This document shows positions 16,330 to 20,892 of a DNA stretch of 20,892 bases, piece after piece. The stretch is taken from positions 1-20,892 of the forward strand of contig DDOS01000066.1 of assembly GCA_002341805.1 (NCBI GenBank). The letters run 5' to 3'. The notes below the pieces were generated by a model. That model had not been told where the DNA came from. It saw nothing but the letters and a program-made list of their open reading frames with translations, and made no database searches. A program made the translations under genes and the position numbers. This DNA comes from Aquificaceae bacterium UBA2488 (lineage in GTDB: Bacteria > Aquificota > Aquificia > Aquificales > Aquificaceae). The first letter of the stretch is position 1, and every line of letters starts with the position of its first letter.

Positions 16330-16494
16330 AATGATTTACACAATTTTTTGGGTAAGTGTCGAAAACTCTAAGGATACTAATGGAGAGCTTTTAATGATTT
16401 TTAGAGTACCAGAGCAAGAGCATGTTAAGAATAACATTAGAAATAGTTAAATTACATCTTTTATCTTAACCACAATTTTTAAAAATTAAACCAC

Positions 16495-18043
16495 TCATCC
16501 TCTATCCACCCTCTCCCAACTAAAACCTATTAAGTTTTTCTTCTTTTCATTAAACTCTATGCCCACTATGTATATATTCTTAAAATCCAAATACTTTTTA
16601 TAATACTCTTTTTGTTTTATCTGCATAATGGCATCATTTTTTGGTTTATCATCATCATCACTTACTTTAAACTCTAATATAATAACCATATCATTGTGTA
16701 TTAGAGTAATATCTGTCCTTCCTTTGGATGTGATATCCTCTGGTATTAATCTAACCCCTGTGGCTTTGAAAAAGCTATATACTATGGATTTATAAAATGC
16801 TTCATAATGAGCCAATCGTTGTTGATATACCAATCATAGGGTATGCTTTCAAATAAAGACACTATAATATCTTCCAAAGATTCTATATCACCAGTTTTTA
16901 ATATCTCTTGAAATCTTTGACTATTAGATACTATCTTAGAACCATTTTGGGTAATATAAGCTAATATGCTTCTATTTAAAGCCACTGCCACTTCTTTATT
17001 AGGATATGTAAGAGTATAGATAACTCCGTCAAGAGCTTCTTCACAATCTTTAATAGTCAAATATCCAGGTTGGAAGAGCATTGCAGATATTTCTATATTA
17101 TCCACATCAAAACTACTTAATATATCCTCAGAGGCTTTTACATTCTCCATACTTGTGGTATCAAAATATCTATTTAAAAGAAACTTTATCAAAAATGTAG
17201 GCGTTCCTGTTTCAAACCAAAATGGGTAAAACCTTTTCTCACTAAGATATAAAAGTATATCAAAAGGATTGTAAACTTTATCCCCACACCACGAGTATCC
17301 ATTATACCACTCTCTAATTTTATCTAAATCAAGCCCTTCTAATCTATCTTTAAATACATCTGTTAATTCTTTTTGGGTATATCCACATATATCACTAAAT
17401 TCTTTACTAATTGTAATATCCCTTAACTGATTTAACCCTGAGAAAATAGATACTTTTGAAAACTTAGATACACCGGTTAAAAATACAAGGTGAAGATATT
17501 GGTCTAAGGGTTTTAGGACTGCATACAAGCTTTTTAGTATATCTCTATTTTTTATAGCTAATTCTTTATTGTCTATTACATCCAAAATAGGTTTGTCGTA
17601 TTCATCTATTAAAACCACTTTTTAGTGTTATACTTTTCATAGACTTTTAAAAGGATATCTCTAAAATAATCTCTTATGCTGTCTTTATATTCTGAACTAA
17701 TACCAAGGGAGTTTTCTATATTTTTTAGTCTTATTTTTATAAGATGCTCTAAGTCTTTATCATCTTTTATTAAATTTCCACCAAAATCTATATGCACCAC
17801 CGGATATGTTTTACCCCAATCCCAATTATTGTATAAATATAATCCTTCAAAGAGTTCCTTTTTACCAAGGAATGCTTGTTTTAGTGTATCCACAAACAAA
17901 GATTTACCAAAACGCCTTGGACGAGATAGAAAATAATATCCACCTTTTCCAAGCTTTTCTATAAAATGGGTTTTATCCACATAATAAAAGTTGTCTGTCC
18001 TTATCTTCTCAAAACTTGATATCCCAATGGGTAATGTTTTCAT
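16495..18043 (-). pseudogene. AAA-ATPase-like / PD-(D/E)XK nuclease protein with two 1-nt frameshifts
   Basis: Repaired, this is a 516-residue protein of the AAA-ATPase_like plus PDDEXK_9 (DUF1703) type, predicted ATP-dependent nuclease-like and often multicopy in anaerobes and thermophiles. Part 1 (18043-17609) has PIGISSFEKIRTDNFYYVDK and RPRRFGKSLFVDTL (P-loop). Part 2 (17618-16782) has VVLIDEYDKPI (Walker B), FLTGVSKFSKVSIFSG and REWYNGYSW. Part 3 (16833-16495) has GRTDITLI and VIILEFKV, the nuclease D and ExK. One A is missing at the T run 17619-17623 (plus strand), just before Walker B. One T is missing near 16814-16815, where YINND should continue LAHYEAFYKS. The P-loop and Walker B fall in separate reading frames, so no product is expected to be active. 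The promoter abuts the start. Confidence 0.85.
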
Positions 18044-18049
18044 GCTTTT

Positions 18050-18078
18050 AATATAGAATAAAAATATTATAAAAACAA
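18050..18078 (-). promoter_or_regulatory. Promoter of the AAA-ATPase/nuclease gene, leaderless architecture
   Basis: Minus-strand TTGTTT (18078-18073), 17-bp spacer, TATATT (18055-18050), 6 bases, ATG at 18043. The +1 would be the A of ATG. Confidence 0.6.
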
Positions 18079-18820
18079 TGATAAGATTATTTTACCTGAA
18101 AACTTTTTATGCTTGATAGTGCAGTTAATATAAAAGGATTATGCCAGCTTTAAGGCCAATCATGAGTTATTGGCTTCAAGTATATTCTCCCAAAAGCTTT
18201 TAAACATTTTGTAAGATAGGTTTTCGTTTGCATATTTTATTTGGTTTTGTCTTATATTTTCCCATAAACTTTTATTAGTGTATAAATCTATGGTGGATTT
18301 TATGAAATCTTTTTCAGTGTTTGCAATTAGCATGATGCTTTTACTGGTTATACCTTCTTTTCCTATGTCTGTGGTGATAATGGGAACTCCTTGGGCGATG
18401 GATTCTATTACCTTGCCCTTCAAACCAGCTCCGTATCTTAAAGGTGCTATCACAAGCCTTATGTGGTTATAAAGGTTTTGAAGCTCATCTTCTTTTACAT
18501 AACCAAGGTTTTTATGCTTTTATCCAAAAGAGTATAATTTTTAATATCTTCTGGCATATTAGAACCTACTATGTATAGATTTACATTTTTTTAGATGGTT
18601 TTTAACCTCATTCCACATGTTATCCAAAAACCATTTTATACCATCATAGTTTGGTCTATGTAAAAACCCATCCACAAACATGATATCTTTTCTGTCCTCA
18701 TGATCATTTTTTGAAATAGGAAACTCTTTATCATAAACAAAAGGTATGTTTGTATATATTGCCTTGTCTTTAAACTCTTTTTTAAGATAATCTTCTTCAT
18801 AAAAGCTTAAAACCACCACT

Positions 18821-18864
18821 ATATCTGATTTTTTTTTATAATATATCTGATTTTTTTTTATAAT
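18821..18864. repeat. Two perfect tandem 22-bp copies inside the decayed glycosyltransferase
   Basis: Copies 18821-18842 and 18843-18864 each read ATATCTGA, nine T, ATAAT on the plus strand. Twenty-two bases alone would shift the frame. Together with one missing A in the poly(A) run, the net change is +21, so the reading frame still passes through. Confidence 0.92.
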
Positions 18865-19042
18865 ATCGTATTCTAATTTTTTTGATGATATGGCCTCTTT
18901 TAAAAAAGCCTTATCCTTTGTAATATCATATTCTCTTTGAAGTCTTAAAAAGCTTAAATCGTGAGGATAATATATAATTTTTGCATTTTTGTTTTTGTAT
19001 TTTAATATAGTATTTATATATCTTTTTGCTACCCAGTTTCTA

Positions 19043-19195
19043 GGTATTTAGCTCAAGAGCTGATTGGTATAAAATAAATTAAATTAAATGTAGAGTCAGA
19101 TCCAAAGATAGCTAAGATACATTAAAGGCTGTGGAGGAATATTTGTGAAGTTTTTTCGTTGCATTAATTTCCTATCTCCTTATTAACTAAATACC
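19043..19195. mobile_element. 153-bp MITE-like insertion with terminal inverted repeats and 8-bp target duplication
   Basis: Both ends begin GGTATTTAG when read inward, and about 18 of the first 25 bases match. The flanks are perfect 8-bp direct repeats AGTTTCTA at 19035-19042 and 19196-19203. Removing the element plus one repeat rejoins the host codons as SRNWVAKR, which proves an insertion into a once intact gene. No transposase is encoded, so it must be moved by an enzyme encoded elsewhere. An 8-bp duplication fits families such as ISL3, IS256 or IS1595, but I cannot choose. It supplies the stop codon that ends the GT2 fragment at 19164. Confidence 0.87.
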
Positions 19196-20507
19196 AGTTT
19201 CTACTTAATATTATAAAATCAAAATACTTTAAATAAGAAAAGAAAAAGTTTTTCCAATCTTTCATATACCACTCCCCATATACCACCTCTATACCCATTT
19301 GCTGTAGTGTGGGCGTGTAAGGCTCATGGATGTTGAAATCATCCCCTATAAAACTAATATGCGTATTTAACTCTTTTAGGGCTTTTAGTATTAAAAACAT
19401 GGCCTTTGAACCTGCGTCTTTATCAAAAAAAGGAACATAATGGTCTATGATGAGTATATGCTCTTTATATCTTGTTCTATCTCTTGCTAAGAAAACTTTT
19501 TCTCCATTTTCAAAATGATCTTTTTCTAAAAGGTTTCTCCATTTTTCTACAAATTTTGGTCTATTTATCTCTTGAAATCTCTTAAAACTAGCGTTCAAGT
19601 CTTTTCCATGAGATATGCCTTCAAAATGCACCACTATAGATTTTGGTTGATACATCACTTTATATCCGTATTTTCTTATATTAAAAGCCAAATCTGTATC
19701 TTCATAATAAGCAGGTGTAAACCTCTCATCAAACCCTCCTATTTTATCCCATGTGTCTTTTCTTATCAAAATACAAGCCCCAGATATATAATCGGTTTCT
19801 TTTACATAATTGTATTCAGGTTTTTCTGGGTCATCTTCTTTGCCAAAATTCCATCCTGTACCATCTTTCCAGATAATACCACCAGCTTCTTGGAGCTTGC
19901 CGTCTGGATACACAAGTTTAGAACCTACAAGTCCAATAGTTTCATCGCTTTTAATAGTATCTAAAAGATAATCTAACCAATTAGGCTGTACTTGCGTATC
20001 GTTGTTAAGAAGAAGTATATATTTTCCACTTGCAAACTTAACACATTTGTTGCAGTTTTTCAAAAACCCAAGGGCAGGATTATTTCTAACAACCTTGATA
20101 CCTTTTATATGGTTTTCTTTAGGGTCCCCATCTGAAGAAGCATCATCTCCTATTATAATTTCGATCTTAGATAAATCTGTATGTTTATATATGGACTATA
20201 AACACTTGTAAGTAAAATCAAATTTATTGTGCACTGGTATAATGATAGAGACTAAAAGATTTTGATTTTTAGGAAATTCTAAGGTTTCATAGCTTTTAAT
20301 ATCAAAAACAATAGGTTTATATTCGTACTCATAAACTATATACCTTCTTAGCCTATCAAGAGTAGGTTTTAAACCATCTCTTTTTAGCGTTTTATAGAAC
20401 TTTCTTAGATAATAGGGATTTTGAATGGATAGCTTTAGCAATGATAAAAGGGATATAATATATCTTCTAATATATTTCTTTTCAAATACTTTTTTCACTA
20501 TGCATGT

Positions 20508-20516
20508 ATTTTAACA
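20508..20516 (-). promoter_or_regulatory. Extended -10 element (TGtTAAAAT) before the decayed GT2-GT4 gene
   Basis: Minus-strand TGT TAAAAT ends 9 bases before the GTG at 20498 and 6 before an in-frame ATA. The transcript would have at most a 3-nt leader. Confidence 0.45.
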
Positions 20517-20520
20517 TAAA

Positions 20521-20725
20521 TCATGCTCTTATCTCATTAAAATTTAAAATATCCATGTATTCCCATTCTCTGTAAGCCATGGCATAGACTTTGTTCTTGG
20601 TGAGTAAATTAACAATACTATCATCAAACACCAAGCTCTACAAGAATCTCGTTTCGGCGCTGGAGTTCTATGACTACTTTTAGCGCTTCTTCCAAAGAGC
20701 TCACTCTTTCTTCAAGTTGTTCCAT
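20521..20725 (-). pseudogene. Small coiled-coil-like protein gene with one frameshift
   Basis: A small protein of about 67 residues when repaired. The first frame (20725-20624) gives 33 residues, MEQLEERVSSLEEALKVVIE then LQRRNEILVELGV and TGA. The next frame continues DDSIVNLLTKNKVYAMAYRE and ends NFNEIRA at TGA 20523-20521. Removing one T from the TTT before the first stop joins them as LGVDDSIVN. The N-terminal half has coiled-coil spacing. Family unknown. The start is supported by a promoter whose +1 falls at the ATG. Confidence 0.6.
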
Positions 20726-20732
20726 AATATCT

Positions 20733-20760
20733 AATATATCAAATTTTTTATAAAAATCAA
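20733..20760 (-). promoter_or_regulatory. Promoter of the small coiled-coil gene, leaderless architecture
   Basis: Minus-strand TTGATT (20760-20755), 16-bp spacer ending in TGA, TATATT (20738-20733), 7 bases, ATG at 20725. This is the same geometry as the DUF29 promoter. Confidence 0.6.
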
Positions 20761-20853
20761 GCTAATAATGCTTACCATAGAATATAAATGAGATAATATG
20801 ATGTATTTATCAAAATTTTTTAATTTTGTTATAGCTTTTAGTACCTTTTATAT

Positions 20854-20859
20854 TATAAT
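20854..20859 (+). promoter_or_regulatory. -10 box (TATAAT) of the gene starting at 20866, leaderless
   Basis: A perfect TATAAT ends exactly 6 bases before the ATG at 20866. No convincing -35 box is seen at 16-18 bp. Confidence 0.5.
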
Positions 20860-20865
20860 TTTTAT

Positions 20866-20892
20866 ATGGAGAAAAAATACGGTGAAATTGAG
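20866..20892 (+). CDS. Start of an unidentified gene (first 9 codons)
   Basis: ATG followed by codons for MEKKYGEIE to the window edge, with no stop. Too short to identify. It is called a gene because a TATAAT stands at the exact leaderless distance seen for other first genes here. Confidence 0.45.

Larger units (their letters stand above)
16021..16494. other. Intergenic region with opposed gene fragments; no intact gene
   Basis: It holds a 48-residue reading frame on the minus strand and a 52-residue one on the plus strand (listed separately), which face away from each other and overlap by about 15 bases near 16171-16185. A 39-codon plus ORF (16331-16450, MIYTIFWVSVENSKD) starts within the repeated string TATGGTAAAATGA; I cannot support it as a gene. 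An AT-only palindrome lies at 16474-16487. The arrangement looks like a rearrangement scar. Confidence 0.5.
18160..20498 (-). pseudogene. Decayed GT2-GT4 bifunctional glycosyltransferase with five lesions
   Basis: Repaired, about 718 residues with a GT2 domain then a GT4 domain. Visible parts are LVSIIIPVHNKFDFTYKCL, IEIIIGDDASSDG, LLLNNDTQVQPNWL, GACILIRKDTWDKIGGFDE and YYEDTDLAFNIRKYGYK (GT2), then HILIIDHYVPFFDKDAGSKA, AKIIYYPHDLSFLRLQRE, DIMFVDGFLHRPN, LYIVGSNMPEDI and LRYGAGLKGKVIESIAQGV (GT4). Lesions in order: in-frame amber TAG at 20198-20196 where a residue such as Gln is expected before SIYKHTD; a 153-bp insertion with target duplication at 19035-19203 between FIILSRNW and NWVAKRYI; a 22-bp tandem duplication at 18821-18864; one extra A at 18586-18592; one missing G near 18503. 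The amber cuts inside the nucleotide-binding region, so no active product is expected. Start is GTG at 20498. Confidence 0.88.

Noticed and set aside
19572..19964. A 130-codon plus-strand frame
   Set aside because: It is antisense to the GT2 domain of the decayed gene, which carries clear conserved motifs on the other strand.
19164..20063. The 299-codon minus frame as an independent GT2 gene
   Set aside because: Its first residue is an internal Leu/TTG of the same frame that runs from 20498 through the amber stop. No promoter or Shine-Dalgarno is seen and it lacks the first nucleotide-binding strand.
1..20892. CRISPR arrays, tRNA or rRNA genes
   Set aside because: No regularly spaced repeats, no tRNA cloverleaf and no rRNA-like sequence were seen on either strand by eye.

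Overview
The window is AT-rich, about one third G+C by eye, and densely packed. It looks like part of a thermophilic Aquificales chromosome, with Hydrogenobaculum or a close relative as the best guess. The guess rests on composition, the Lys/Ile/Phe-rich proteins, a DUF29 protein, type II secretion genes beside a surface-glycan cluster, and an AAA-ATPase/PD-(D/E)XK gene of the kind scattered in thermophiles. It is an inference, because no rRNA or marker gene is present.

Layout. Positions 1-1331 (-) hold gspG and the start of gspE. Position 1456 (+) starts a DUF29 protein. Positions 2165-5801 (+) hold a 966-residue multidomain glycosyltransferase overlapping a hexapeptide acyltransferase whose 3' end is frameshifted. 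Positions 8008-5862 (-) hold a GT4 glycosyltransferase and a methyltransferase. Positions 8095-9465 (+) encode a secreted Ser/Thr/Asn-rich surface protein with a near-consensus promoter, a strong ribosome binding site and a terminator. A membrane O-acyltransferase follows at 9513-11033. Positions 15027-11026 (-) hold methyltransferase, double-GT2 glycosyltransferase and methyltransferase genes. From 15089 to 20725 nearly every gene is damaged: a GT2 gene broken at an 11-A run, opposed gene fragments, an AAA-ATPase/nuclease gene with two 1-nt lesions, and a GT2-GT4 gene carrying a nonsense codon, a 153-bp MITE-like insertion, a 22-bp duplication and two frameshifts. A new gene begins at 20866.

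How it fits together. The cluster probably builds and decorates a surface glycan: GT2, GT4 and CgeB-like transferases add sugars, SAM-dependent enzymes methylate, and cytoplasmic and membrane acyltransferases acylate. The secreted protein is a plausible abundant surface component, and the type II secretion genes could export surface or extracellular proteins. Both are context inferences.

The most striking unlisted signal is in the gene starts. Eight genes that begin transcription units have a -10 hexamer ending exactly 6 or 7 nt before the start codon, often as TGnTATAAT, and no Shine-Dalgarno. This predicts leaderless mRNAs whose first base is the A of ATG. In contrast, several operon-internal genes and the two leadered genes (8095, 15089) carry Shine-Dalgarno sequences. 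The other main points are the MITE with a perfect 8-bp target duplication, the poly(A) tract that might be rescued by transcriptional slippage, and a shared SKSW basic C-terminal tail on two methyltransferases.
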